From JBCCBV01 sp039033855 (GTDB taxonomy: Bacteria > Planctomycetota > Phycisphaerae > Phycisphaerales > Phycisphaeraceae): a stretch of DNA of 64,000 nucleotides. Positions 45,715-56,375 of this stretch are shown here, in pieces. Under the pieces are notes generated by a model. The model was not told the DNA's origin. It did no database searches and saw nothing but the letters and a program-made list of their open reading frames with translations. The position numbers and the translations under genes are program-made. Every line of letters begins with the position of its first letter. The stretch's first letter is position 1. The stretch is taken from the NCBI GenBank assembly GCA_039033855.1, contig JBCCBV010000015.1, positions 21,776-85,775 of the forward strand, written 5' to 3'.

Positions 45715-46088
45715 TGTCTACGCACGCCGCCCACGCCGGACCCGACGCCGAAGCTCACCACGCCCACGTGGCGCCCTTGTGGGTCATGTTCGGCGTGTTC
45801 GCCGCGCTGCTGGTCCTGACCGGGCTGACCGTCGCGGCCATCTCGATCGACCTGGGCCAGATGTGGAACGTGATCCTGGCGCTGTCCATCGCCGTGGTCA
45901 AGGCCCTGTTGGTCGCCGCGTTCTTTATGCACCTGTGGTGGGACAAGCCGTTCAACGCGTACCTGTTGGCGGCCGCGGTGGTCTTTGTGGCGCTGATGCT
46001 GGCGTACATCCTGGTCGACACCGACCGCTACAGCGATGTGGTGGGCGAGGGTGACGGCGTCAACGCCCTGCAACGCGCCGCGCCCTGA
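45714..46088 (+). CDS. Cytochrome c oxidase subunit IV-like protein
   Basis: The 124-residue product has three hydrophobic segments (about 20-42, 48-73 and 82-103) and matches the prokaryotic subunit IV/CyoD-like family, with LALSIAVVKALLVAAFFMHLWWDK in the middle. It helps stabilise the oxidase. Its ATG overlaps the coxC stop by one base, so the two are coupled. The N-terminus is His/Ala-rich. Confidence 0.88.
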   Translation: MSTHAAHAGPDAEAHHAHVAPLWVMFGVFAALLVLTGLTVAAISIDLGQMWNVILALSIAVVKALLVAAFFMHLWWDKPFNAYLLAAAVVFVALMLAYILVDTDRYSDVVGEGDGVNALQRAAP

Positions 46089-46103
46089 CGCTCCGGGGTC
46101 GGA

Positions 46104-46125
46104 TGCTCCGGCTTCTGACGGAGCA
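46104..46125 (+). repeat. Hairpin between subunit IV and the second subunit III-like gene
   Basis: TGCTCCG (46104-46110) pairs perfectly with CGGAGCA (46119-46125) around an eight-base loop. No T-run follows, so it may slow transcription or protect the upstream message rather than end it. Confidence 0.35.
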
Positions 46126-46208
46126 CCGCCGCCGTTTCGCTTGTGCATCACCGCCAATCCCGGGCTCCTGCCCGCTCGCGGGTGCGCCGCGGCGCTACAC
46201 TCACCGCT

Positions 46209-46871
46209 GTGAGCCCCGCAACTTCTAGCCTCGACACGCCGGCTCCGACGAGCCCCCGGCCGCCGCGGCAGCGCCTGCCCCCGGGCACCGCCGAGCTGGG
46301 CATGTGGCTGCTGCTGGCGTCGCTCACCATGCTGTTTGTGGCGTCGCTGGTGGCCTACGCGCTGATCCGCCTGGGCGTCTTCGGCTGGCCAATCATGCCC
46401 GACGGCAGCCAGGCCCAGCCGCCCGCGCCGCACTCGATCGGCATGCCCGGCGGCCTGTGGGTGTCGACGCTGATCATCCTCGGTTCGTCGTACACCATCC
46501 ACCGCGCGGTCGACGCCGTGCGCCGCGAACGCCAGACCGCCTTCCGCCAATGGCTGCTGGGCACCGCGGGGTTGGCGGCGTTGTTCTTGCTGATTCAGGC
46601 GCCTTCGCTGGCCGACCTGCTCGGCCGCCAGTCGGCCGTGGCCGCGGGGCCGGGCTCGGCCCGGCTGTTCCACTTCGCGTTCTTCCTGATCGTGGTGCAC
46701 GCCCTGCACGTGGTCGGCGGGGTGATCCCCCTGGGCGTGGTGACCCACGCGGCGCACCGCGGCCGGTACGACCACGAATACCACATGCCGGTCAAGACGC
46801 TGGCGATGTACTGGCACTTCCTCGACGTCGTCTGGCTGGTGATGTTCGGGGTGCTGCTGCTGCTGGGCTGA
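46209..46871 (+). CDS. Second haem-copper oxidase subunit III-like protein
   Basis: The 220-residue product has five hydrophobic segments and subunit III traits: LGMWLLLASLTMLFVASLVAYALIR near the start, FFLIVVHALHVVGGVIPL, and the closing AMYWHFLDVVWLVMFGVLLLL. It is shorter and more typical than the coxC product 500 bases upstream. The GTG at 46209 is a likely start, with an earlier GTG at 46143 possible. Its presence in one operon with a long coxC suggests either a second oxidase partner or a split role. Confidence 0.8.
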   Translation: MSPATSSLDTPAPTSPRPPRQRLPPGTAELGMWLLLASLTMLFVASLVAYALIRLGVFGWPIMPDGSQAQPPAPHSIGMPGGLWVSTLIILGSSYTIHRAVDAVRRERQTAFRQWLLGTAGLAALFLLIQAPSLADLLGRQSAVAAGPGSARLFHFAFFLIVVHALHVVGGVIPLGVVTHAAHRGRYDHEYHMPVKTLAMYWHFLDVVWLVMFGVLLLLG

Positions 46872-46972
46872 CCGCCGGCCGTGCTGCCGACCGCGGGCGT
46901 GTGCGATAGCCTGCGTGGTGCCGGGGCCGGTTGTGTTTGTCTGCTTGACCCTCACCGTGTTGTTCGATCCGC

Positions 46973-49917
<2,945 letters not shown>

Positions 49918-49930
<13 letters not shown>

Positions 49931-49995
49931 GCTGGCGGGCTGAGCTGGCGGGCTGAGCCGGCGGGCTGAGCCGGCGGGCTGAGCCGGCGGGCTGA
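49918..49995. repeat. 13-bp tandem repeat, six copies, overlapping the gcvP stop
   Basis: Six consecutive 13-base units follow one another without a gap: three GCTGGCGGGCTGA and three GCCGGCGGGCTGA. The first unit encodes the last residues and the TGA of gcvP. Because 13 is not a multiple of three, the TGA falls in all three frames, making a hard stop for ribosomes. A second 13-base array, with a different unit, lies at 1111-1162. Confidence 0.92.
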
Positions 49996-50044
49996 GACCG
50001 AGGAGCCTTGCGGGCTTGGCGCTCCACGGGCGTTTGGGCTTGGC

Positions 50045-51478
50045 TTACTGGGCGGGCGCGGGCGCCTCAACGCGGACCGGCGCCGGGGCTCCCTCTGCGT
50101 CCGGGTCGGCCATGGCCTTGCGGATGCGCACCAGCTCGGGTTCGACTTCTTTGAAGGCCGCAACCACCTGAGGGTCGAAGTGCGCGCCCGATTCTTCGAG
50201 AATGATTGCCCGGACTTTTTCGCGCGGCATCGCCGGCTTGTACACGCGCTTGGACGACAGGGCGTCGAAGACGTCGCACACGGCGACGATGCGGGCGGAC
50301 AGGGGGATTTCCTCGCCTTGCAGGCCCATGGGGTAGCCCTTGCCGTTCCACTTTTCGTGGTGGTACAGGGCCACGTGGATGGACATGTCGAGCATGTCGT
50401 CGTCGGCGAGCTCGCGCCGGACGGTCATGAGCACGTCGGGACCGCTGGTGGTGTGGGTCTGGATGTGCTTGTATTCGTCGTCGGTCAGCTTGCCGGGCTT
50501 GCGCAGCACGCGGTCGTCGACGGCCACCTTGCCCACGTCGTGGAGCTTGGCGGCGACCTTGAGGTGGGCCAGGAAGGTGTCGTCGATTTCGTCGAACTCG
50601 GGGCGCAGCCGGTTGGCCAGGACCTCGGCGTAGGCGCTGATGCGTTCGACGTGCTGGCCGGTGTCGTCGTCGCGTTTTTCGGCCAGCTCGGCCAGGGCCA
50701 CCAGCACGGCGTTGCGCGACCGGCCAAGCTGCGTGGTGCGGTCGTCGACCAGGCCTTCGAGGGTCTGGTTCCAGCCGCGGGTGGCGCGGTCGTGTCGGCG
50801 GATCAGGAAGAACATGCCGGCGGTCGTGGCGCCGATGACCACCAGCCCCAGCGCCGCGGTGTTGGCGCCGACCCGGCCGAAGGCTTGTCGTTTGGCGGCC
50901 TCGATGCCGGCCACGGGTTGGTGTACCACGATGCGCACGGGCGAATCGCCCAGCCGTCGGGTGGCGACGTAGTGCGTGCCGTCGACGCCGAAGTCGATCT
51001 CGCCCTTGAAGGTAACCCACTGCCCGGCGCCGTCGGTTTGGCTGGCGTCGCCGAGTGCCGTGGGGCCTTGGTCGGTCAGCAGGGTTTCTCGAGCGAGGTT
51101 GACGTTGCGCAGCGACGGGTCCTGGCGGATGTCGGGGTGGGCCACGATGAGCCCTTCGGTGTCGAGCACGCAGGCGAAGCCGTCTCCCGAAAACTCGAAG
51201 CCCTCGATGATGGACTGGACGCGCTCCCACTCGGGGCTGCCGTAGACGATGTCGCGGTCGACCCGGCCGACGCTTTCGGTGATCAGGTCGGACAGGCTTT
51301 CGGCCACGCGGACGTTGTTGGTTTCGATCAGTTGGACCAGGCCTTGGCTGACCTGCCGGCTGGCCGAGCGGAACAGCACATAGCCCCCGGCGAGCAGGAC
51401 CATCGCCTGGAACGCCACGATGCCGATCACGATGAAGACGTAACGCCTCCGGCTGCGCGCGGGGCTGGCGTGCTGCAT
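50045..51478 (-). CDS. Membrane sensor with Cache-like and HD-GYP domains
   Basis: The 477-residue product has a membrane helix at 13-36, a periplasmic Cache/PAS-like sensor (about 40-200; FACVLDTEGLIVAHP), and a second helix at about 207-226. The cytoplasmic HD-GYP domain has H313-D314 in KLHDVGKVAVDD and H373-HEKWNGKGYP. HD-GYP domains hydrolyse cyclic di-GMP, so this may lower that signal. The ATG at 51478 is preferred because the codons between it and the upstream ATG at 51535 include TTA and AGT, rare here. It follows the TrkA-N gene after 142 bases. Confidence 0.88.
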   Translation of the reverse strand: MQHASPARSRRRYVFIVIGIVAFQAMVLLAGGYVLFRSASRQVSQGLVQLIETNNVRVAESLSDLITESVGRVDRDIVYGSPEWERVQSIIEGFEFSGDGFACVLDTEGLIVAHPDIRQDPSLRNVNLARETLLTDQGPTALGDASQTDGAGQWVTFKGEIDFGVDGTHYVATRRLGDSPVRIVVHQPVAGIEAAKRQAFGRVGANTAALGLVVIGATTAGMFFLIRRHDRATRGWNQTLEGLVDDRTTQLGRSRNAVLVALAELAEKRDDDTGQHVERISAYAEVLANRLRPEFDEIDDTFLAHLKVAAKLHDVGKVAVDDRVLRKPGKLTDDEYKHIQTHTTSGPDVLMTVRRELADDDMLDMSIHVALYHHEKWNGKGYPMGLQGEEIPLSARIVAVCDVFDALSSKRVYKPAMPREKVRAIILEESGAHFDPQVVAAFKEVEPELVRIRKAMADPDAEGAPAPVRVEAPAPAQ

Positions 51479-51620
51479 GGCGAGGGGCTCCGGGGCCGCC
51501 GAACTATGGCGTAACGTTTGGCGGTCGCGAGCCATTCCATCGCCTCGGGAGTTGGCGAGGATACGTCTTGCGGGCGCGACCGGCACGCGCGGGCGTCCCG
51601 AGTCGGGCGCGTCGGCGCAG

Positions 51621-52313
51621 TCAGCCGGCGAGCGGCCAGCTCAGTCCCACGCCTTGGGCCACGGCGTCGCGCATGGCCTCGGCGGTCACCACCTCGTCCA
51701 CGATGACCGCGTCGGCGCCGGCCTGGCGGGCCTTGAGCCCGTCGCTGCAGTAGGGCGTGCGCAGGGCGATGTAGAGGTCCGGCCGGTGGCCGCGGGCGAG
51801 CCGGCAGGCCTCGATCGCTTGCTCTGGTCGCGAGATCGCCAGCACGAGCGCCCGGGCGTGGTCCAGGCCGGCCCGGCGGAGCACGCCGAGGTCGGCTGCG
51901 CAGCCGAAGATGCACCGGCGTTGCAGATCGAGCCGGGTTTCGATCGTTTGCAGGTTGCGTTCGACCACGGCGACCTCGAAGCCGGATTCGACCAGCTTCT
52001 GCTCGCACAGCCGACCAACGGGCCCGTATCCGCAGACGATCGCCAGCGGGCCTCGGCCGGGGCCCCAGGGCTCGGCGGCGTCGAGCGCATCAATCGCTTC
52101 AGAAAAACTCGGCGGTTTCGGAGTCACTTGGGCGAGATCGGACGGCCGGGCGGTCGGGTTCAGCGGATCAGTGCGGATGTAGAGATTCAGCGCCATCGGC
52201 GGTCGGGCAGGCGTCACGCGGGGCGCGTTCGGACGGTTTGCGGCGTTGCTGCGCGCCGGGCTCGGGGTTTCCCTCGCAAGTGGGTTGAGGCCTGCGTGGT
52301 CGTGATCAGCCAT
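51621..52313 (-). CDS. TrkA-N (RCK-type) nucleotide-binding protein
   Basis: The 230-residue product has an N-terminal tail of about 80 residues and a Rossmann domain with GYGPVGR near 95-101, followed by VVERNLQTIE and a CIFGCAADLGVL segment. This is the NAD-binding RCK N domain found in potassium channel regulators. No channel gene or C-terminal TrkA-C domain is present. The ATG at 52313 overlaps the upstream gene by eight bases. A later ATG at 52196 would remove the odd N-terminal tail. Confidence 0.75.
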   Translation of the reverse strand: MADHDHAGLNPLARETPSPARSNAANRPNAPRVTPARPPMALNLYIRTDPLNPTARPSDLAQVTPKPPSFSEAIDALDAAEPWGPGRGPLAIVCGYGPVGRLCEQKLVESGFEVAVVERNLQTIETRLDLQRRCIFGCAADLGVLRRAGLDHARALVLAISRPEQAIEACRLARGHRPDLYIALRTPYCSDGLKARQAGADAVIVDEVVTAEAMRDAVAQGVGLSWPLAG

Positions 52314-53037
52314 TGGCGCGACGCGGTGCGGAGGCGCCGCCCGGGAACGTACGGTCGGGCGTACGACCTTCGCGGGGAACGGGGGCCGTCAGCGGTTCGA
52401 CGCCCACGGCGGCCACGGCGATGCGGCGCGCGTCGCGCACCAAAAGCGACCATTCTTGTTCTAACGGATCGGGCAGCGCCCGGCTGGCGATGGCGACGTC
52501 GGACATTTCCGCCTGGCGCACGGCCGAGGCCAGCACGGCTGGGGGCTTCCACACCCCACGATCCACCCGGGGCACCGCCTGCTGTTCGATCATCCGGCCG
52601 GCGCCTACGCCGATCTTCCGCACCGCGTTGTCGAAGTCGCTGACGAATCGTGCGGCCGTTGGCGCGGGAGTCGGGTCTGTGTCGGGGGCCTGGGCGATCT
52701 GCCGAGCCGGCGCAGGGTCCGGCCAGCGCAGCGTGATGCCGACCGCGCACGCCAGGGCCACGCCCGCCGCGAGCGCCAGCCGTAGCCCGAAATATTCAAT
52801 CGGCGCAGCGGTTGTCCGGTTGCGTAGTGGAAGCGATCGAGCCGTCTTGGACGCAGGCGCGTACACAAAACCCGGCGCTTGCTCGCCGGCCTCGGCCAGG
52901 CGCGCTCGCTCGAGCGGGCCGGCCGTGCGCAGCGCTTGGGCGAGGTCGCGCTGACCCGGGCCGTAAGCGCGGTCGGTCATCCGGGGCAGCCGGGCGAGGA
53001 GCAAGCGCAGGGGCGAAGTAACCTTCTCAAGTTTCAT
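52306..53037 (-). CDS. Single-pass membrane protein coupled to a sigma factor
   Basis: The 243-residue product has a cytoplasmic N-terminal part (1-80), one transmembrane segment (about 84-103) and a periplasmic C-terminal part (about 104-243). Its ATG overlaps the TGA of the sigma gene (ATGA), a position typical of anti-sigma factors, and the topology also fits. However, no zinc-finger His-x3-Cys-x2-Cys motif is visible, so this is an inference from context and topology. Confidence 0.6.
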   Translation of the reverse strand: MKLEKVTSPLRLLLARLPRMTDRAYGPGQRDLAQALRTAGPLERARLAEAGEQAPGFVYAPASKTARSLPLRNRTTAAPIEYFGLRLALAAGVALACAVGITLRWPDPAPARQIAQAPDTDPTPAPTAARFVSDFDNAVRKIGVGAGRMIEQQAVPRVDRGVWKPPAVLASAVRQAEMSDVAIASRALPDPLEQEWSLLVRDARRIAVAAVGVEPLTAPVPREGRTPDRTFPGGASAPRRANG

Positions 53038-53741
53038 GGCGTGACTCCAAACGGCAGGTGGGTCGATGCGCGGTTGGTGTTGGTTGAGGCCTTGGCCTTG
53101 GCCTGGGGTTGGGTTTGGGTTTGGGGTGGGTGCGGGCAAGTGCCGGGCGTTGTGTCGATCGGGTTGGCGTTGGTGTCGGGCGGGTCAGGTTGTGCAAGCC
53201 GTTCGGCCAGGCGTTTGCGTGCGCGGTGCAGGAGTACGCGTGTGGCGCCGGCGCTTCGGCCGAGCGCGCGGGCGGTTTGCTTGGGGGTCAGGCCTTCGCC
53301 GTACACCAGCCAGAGCGCGGCGAAGGCGTCGGGGGTGAGGGTTTGCTCCGCGCAGCGCCACAGCCGCTGGGCCTGGTCGCGGGTCGAGGCGGTGTCGGCC
53401 GGGCCGGGCGCGGGGTCGATCCAGGCGCTCGTGGCGCCGGGGAGGTCGAGCGGTTGCGTGACCGGCCGGCGTTTGCGCTGGTGGCTGCGCCCGACGCGCA
53501 GGGCCACGGTGAACAGCCACGGGCCAAAGGGGCGGGCGGGGTTGTACAGATGCAGCTTGGCCTGGGCTCGCAACAACGCGTCCTGCGCCAGGTCTTCGGC
53601 CAGGTGGGCGTCGCCGGTTTGACGGGCCAAGACGCGGACCAAACGCGGCCGTACCCGCCGGGCCAGCCGGTCGAAGCTGTCGGCGCAGCCGTCGCGGGCG
53701 AAGGACGCCAGCCGGTCTTCTTCGGGGTCGTGGCGGTCCAT
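53034..53741 (-). CDS. ECF-type RNA polymerase sigma factor
   Basis: The 235-residue product has a sigma-2 region (about 20-85: LARRVRPRLVRVLARQTGDAHLAEDLAQDALLRA) and a sigma-4 region (about 130-180: FAALWLVYGEGLTPKQTARALGRSAGATRVLLHRARKRL). A low-complexity C-terminal tail of about 50 residues (Pro, Gln, Thr, Asn, Lys) is unusual for the family. The DNA for the tail holds a run of GGG tracts on the opposite strand. It heads an operon with the membrane protein and the TrkA-N protein. Confidence 0.85.
   Translation of the reverse strand: MDRHDPEEDRLASFARDGCADSFDRLARRVRPRLVRVLARQTGDAHLAEDLAQDALLRAQAKLHLYNPARPFGPWLFTVALRVGRSHQRKRRPVTQPLDLPGATSAWIDPAPGPADTASTRDQAQRLWRCAEQTLTPDAFAALWLVYGEGLTPKQTARALGRSAGATRVLLHRARKRLAERLAQPDPPDTNANPIDTTPGTCPHPPQTQTQPQAKAKASTNTNRASTHLPFGVTP
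53105..53126 (+). other. Candidate G-quadruplex motif
   Basis: Four G-tracts of 3-4 bases separated by TT or TTT lie on the plus strand. They fit the G3+N1-7 quadruplex pattern. The tract is within the low-complexity 3' end of the sigma gene, where the coding strand is C-rich and the template strand is G-rich, so it could affect transcription. Similar G/T tracts surround it. Confidence 0.5.
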
Positions 53742-53876
53742 GGCCAGGCGTCCTGGGCGTTCAGGCGGGGGCGGATCCGACGCAGGCGATCCTAGGAAGG
53801 CAAGAACGTGCCACGCAAGGCGCCCCCCGCGCGACGGTCGCCGGCAGGGGGCGTGCGTACTGGTGATGCGGACGGG

Positions 53877-55070
53877 TTAGTCGTCGTCCTCGTCGTCGTC
53901 GTCGTCATCCCACCGGTCGTCCTCATCGTCCTCGTCGTCGCCCCATTCATCGTCGTTGTCGTCGGCCATCTCCATGAGCAGGTGCAGGGCGAAAACGAAC
54001 TCGTCGGGCTCGGCGGTGGCGACGGCCGCGACCTGCGGGCTGCCCTCGGTATGGGTGATGGCGACCCGCTGGGCGACCTCGGCCAGGTCTTCGGCGTCTT
54101 CGTCTTCGATCGCGGCCAGTTGCGGCAGCGCGAGCAGGCCGGTCAACAGTTGGCTGATCTGGCGGCCGCGGGCGGGGCTGACGGCCGACATGTCGACCGT
54201 TAGCGTGACGTCCTCACCCTGAGGGCTGGCCAGGCTGATGCGCACCGCCTGCATCGAGCGGATGACCTGCGAACCCACGTCGTCTTCGTCAACCGGCAGG
54301 TCTTCGAGGTTGCGCGCGGTCAGTTGTATCACTACGCCTTCGCCCATCGGTTCGGGCGCAATCTGTTGCGCGCCCTCGCGTACGGCCAGCGCCATCGCCT
54401 GGGCCCGGTCGCGGTCGGTCGAAGCGATGGCGAAGTAAGGCCCGGTGCGTCCGGCCCGGGGCAGCGCGGCCCAGACGCGTTGTGTTTCGACGCGCCCGTG
54501 GTCTTCTTTTTCAAACTCTTGTTCGTCTTCGTGCTCCCACTCGTCGTGGTCGTTTTCCATCAGGAAGCTGTGGAGCAGCGTGTCGTCGTCGAGTTCGGTG
54601 GAGGTGTATCCGGGCAGGGTGAGCATCCAGCCTTCGAGTCGGCCGGGCGATTCGGACAGCCGTGCGGCCAGGACGCGTTGGGCGTCGGGTTCGTAGCCGG
54701 AGCCGATGAGCAGGACCTCGCCCACGTCTTCTCGGAGATCCATGCCGGACGCTTCGCGCAGGCCGCGGAAGACCTCGTCGATGTCGACGTCTTCCTCGTC
54801 GGACCAGTGGCCCAGGAGTTCTTCGCCCAGCGGGCTTTCGAAGGCGCGGGCCACGTCCATGCGCAGCACCCAGGCGGCTTGGTCGGCGTCGGCGATCAGC
54901 GCGTCCTGGCCGAACGCGGGCAGGGCTACGGCGGCCCCCATGACGATCCCAGCGAACGCGGGGGCCCATCGTCCCATCCCCCGGCGGGTGGTTTGGGAAT
55001 CCCGGCAGGCGTGGGAAACACGGGGGAGTCGGCGGGTTGTCTGCGGCGGGCGGTTCGTGAGCAGCGGCAT
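53877..55070 (-). CDS. Secreted protein with strongly acidic C-terminal tail
   Basis: The 397-residue product has a signal peptide (hydrophobic core about 37-52, cleavage near AFGQ), a soluble region with several repeats of leucine-rich and Asp/Glu-rich stretches, and a C-terminal tail of about 30 residues that is nearly all Asp and Glu. An AAGGA about nine bases before the ATG at 55070 supports the start. No known domain is seen; the middle resembles solute- or surface-protein families in planctomycetes only in composition. The tail is encoded by a GTC/CTC-rich near-repeat at 53878-53945. It could bind divalent cations. Confidence 0.72.
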   Translation of the reverse strand: MPLLTNRPPQTTRRLPRVSHACRDSQTTRRGMGRWAPAFAGIVMGAAVALPAFGQDALIADADQAAWVLRMDVARAFESPLGEELLGHWSDEEDVDIDEVFRGLREASGMDLREDVGEVLLIGSGYEPDAQRVLAARLSESPGRLEGWMLTLPGYTSTELDDDTLLHSFLMENDHDEWEHEDEQEFEKEDHGRVETQRVWAALPRAGRTGPYFAIASTDRDRAQAMALAVREGAQQIAPEPMGEGVVIQLTARNLEDLPVDEDDVGSQVIRSMQAVRISLASPQGEDVTLTVDMSAVSPARGRQISQLLTGLLALPQLAAIEDEDAEDLAEVAQRVAITHTEGSPQVAAVATAEPDEFVFALHLLMEMADDNDDEWGDDEDDEDDRWDDDDDDEDDD

Positions 55071-55179
55071 GTCGGTGTCCTTTCGGCGTGGAAAGCAAGG
55101 GGCGGGGGCCCGTTGGGGCATCCGCGATGCTTACGCGTGTGGCGCGGTTCGCGTTACGCCGTGCGCTAACCCGGCGCAA

Positions 55180-55215
55180 CAAAAAACGCCGACCGCGGAG
55201 GGGTGCGGCCGGCGT
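55180..55215 (-). terminator. Strong rho-independent terminator (minus strand)
   Basis: On the minus strand ACGCCGGCCGC pairs with GCGGTCGGCGT (one G-T pair) around an eight-base loop and is followed at once by a T6 tract. It lies about 35 bases after the stop of the small basic gene at 55251-55337 and is the best-formed terminator in the window. Confidence 0.88.
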
Positions 55216-55250
55216 CGTTCGTGGGCTCGGCCCAGGGCCGAGCGGTCTGG

Positions 55251-55337
55251 TTAGCGTCCTCGTCCCTTGGGCTTGCCCGGCTTGGGCGAAGGCTTGTTGG
55301 GGGCGGGCTTGGACGGTTTCGAGGGGGTAGCAGCCAT
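55251..55337 (-). CDS. 28-residue basic Lys/Pro-rich protein
   Basis: This short frame encodes a Lys, Pro, Ser and Gly-rich peptide beginning MAATPSKPSKP and ending KPKGRGR. No acidic residue is seen. AGGAG lies about nine bases before the ATG (minus strand, 55346-55350) and a strong terminator follows the stop, which together support a real transcript and translation. Its composition recalls the tails of histone-like or ribosome-associated proteins. It may bind nucleic acid, but there is no direct evidence. Confidence 0.55.
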   Translation of the reverse strand: MAATPSKPSKPAPNKPSPKPGKPKGRGR

Positions 55338-55708
55338 GGCGGCGGCTCCTGAGAACGTCGGCGGTTGGCCGACGGGTCGACGCGACGGGTGAGTCTGTGT
55401 CGCCCGGCACTTTGCCGTGCGGAGACCGTTCTGCGTCTGCCACATTTTCGACAACCCGCGGTCGTAACACAATGGGTCGCCACGCCGGACAACAATTATT
55501 TTTTCAGCCGGGGTCGTTTCACCCCGTCGGCATCGCGGGGCCAAGCCGACGCCGGGCGTAGTCAGCAGGCCGACCGAGGCGGGCTCGGGGACATCGGCAG
55601 GGTTGGGCGCCAAGGCGTGGTTCTGCACCGAGCCGTTGCCGGTCGGGAACGACGCGACCTCTGGATCGGTGTCGGGCGAGGTGGCGCCGGTATTGGCGAA
55701 GTGGTCGA
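55338..55708. other. Gene-poor stretch upstream of the small basic gene
   Basis: These 371 bases hold the 3' half of a decayed PEP-CTERM tail (separate entry) and, near 55490-55510, the lowest-GC stretch of this area, with an A/T tract that could be the promoter of the small basic gene. No -35/-10 pair is convincing. Confidence 0.4.
55500..55700 (-). pseudogene. Remnant of a PEP-CTERM protein tail
   Basis: In one minus-strand frame, after the methyltransferase stop, the translation reads like the end of a PEP-CTERM protein: Asp/Thr/Gly-rich text, then VPEPAS (55592-55575), then VGLLTTPGVGLAP and a basic CRRG. The hydrophobic helix is spoiled by prolines and the frame has no stop for 250 bases. 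No start or signal peptide is seen, so it looks like a decayed fragment. The intact PEP-CTERM gene at 57566 ends in VPEPASIAALGVGVLALRRRR. Confidence 0.5.
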
Positions 55709-56347
55709 TCACGCCGGCGCGTCGGACCCGGGCTTCCGGGCCAGGAAACGCCGGGCCATGGACTTGGGGTTGTCGATGCGGACCTCTTCGACCTCGAAGC
55801 CGGCGTCGCGCAGCATCGCCTCGTACTCGGCCTGGGGGTAGGCCTTCACGGCCGGCGCCTTGCCGACGGCCCGCATGACCGCGATGACCGCCCGCCACAA
55901 CGCGTGCAACTCCTCCCGGCAAGGCGCTTCGATCACCAGCCGGCCGCCGGGGCGGAGCACCGCGAAAATCCATCTCAAAGTTTCGGGAACGTCCGGCACG
56001 AGGTGCAGCAGGCTGTAGGCGGTGACGCCGTCGAAGCTTGCCGGCTCGAACGCCAGCTCGTCCACCGCTCCGCACGTGAACTCGGCGTTTGTCACGCCCA
56101 GGTCTTGGGCGCGCTTTCGGGCGATGTCGATGAGCTTGGGCGAGATGTCCACGCCGTGCACACGGCCGACGCGCGGGGCCAGGTCGAGCGTGATGTGCCC
56201 GCCGGCGCAGCCGAGGTCGAGCAACCGGGCGTCGGGCCCAAACCACTGCGCGGCGCGGTCGAGCCGGGCGGCGTAGTTCGGCCCCTTGACGGTGTTGGCG
56301 TCGTACTTGTCGGCGACCTTGTCCCAGAAGGCGGCGGGGGTGGGCAT
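55709..56347 (-). CDS. Class I SAM-dependent methyltransferase
   Basis: The 212-residue product has the Methyltransf_11/25-type fold: motif I LLDLGCAGGHITLDLA near 42-57, VDISPKLID, a post-I acidic segment and FDGVTAYSLLHLVPD. The C-terminal half includes LRPGGRLVIEAP. The substrate is unknown; ubiquinone/menaquinone-type and small-molecule methyltransferases share this layout. The gene follows the YitT-type gene with 28 bases between. Confidence 0.88.
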   Translation of the reverse strand: MPTPAAFWDKVADKYDANTVKGPNYAARLDRAAQWFGPDARLLDLGCAGGHITLDLAPRVGRVHGVDISPKLIDIARKRAQDLGVTNAEFTCGAVDELAFEPASFDGVTAYSLLHLVPDVPETLRWIFAVLRPGGRLVIEAPCREELHALWRAVIAVMRAVGKAPAVKAYPQAEYEAMLRDAGFEVEEVRIDNPKSMARRFLARKPGSDAPA

Positions 56348-56375
56348 GTCGTATATCCGGTGAGTTCGAGTCGGC

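Noticed and set aside
46940..46972. TTGACC as a -35 box for gcvP
   Set aside because: It lies too close to the ATG to leave room for a -10 and a leader, and no -10 is visible.
53800..53816. Sigma-54 promoter upstream of the ECF sigma gene (minus strand TGGCACGTTCTTGCC)
   Set aside because: The GG and GC elements are one base too close for the strict -24/-12 spacing.
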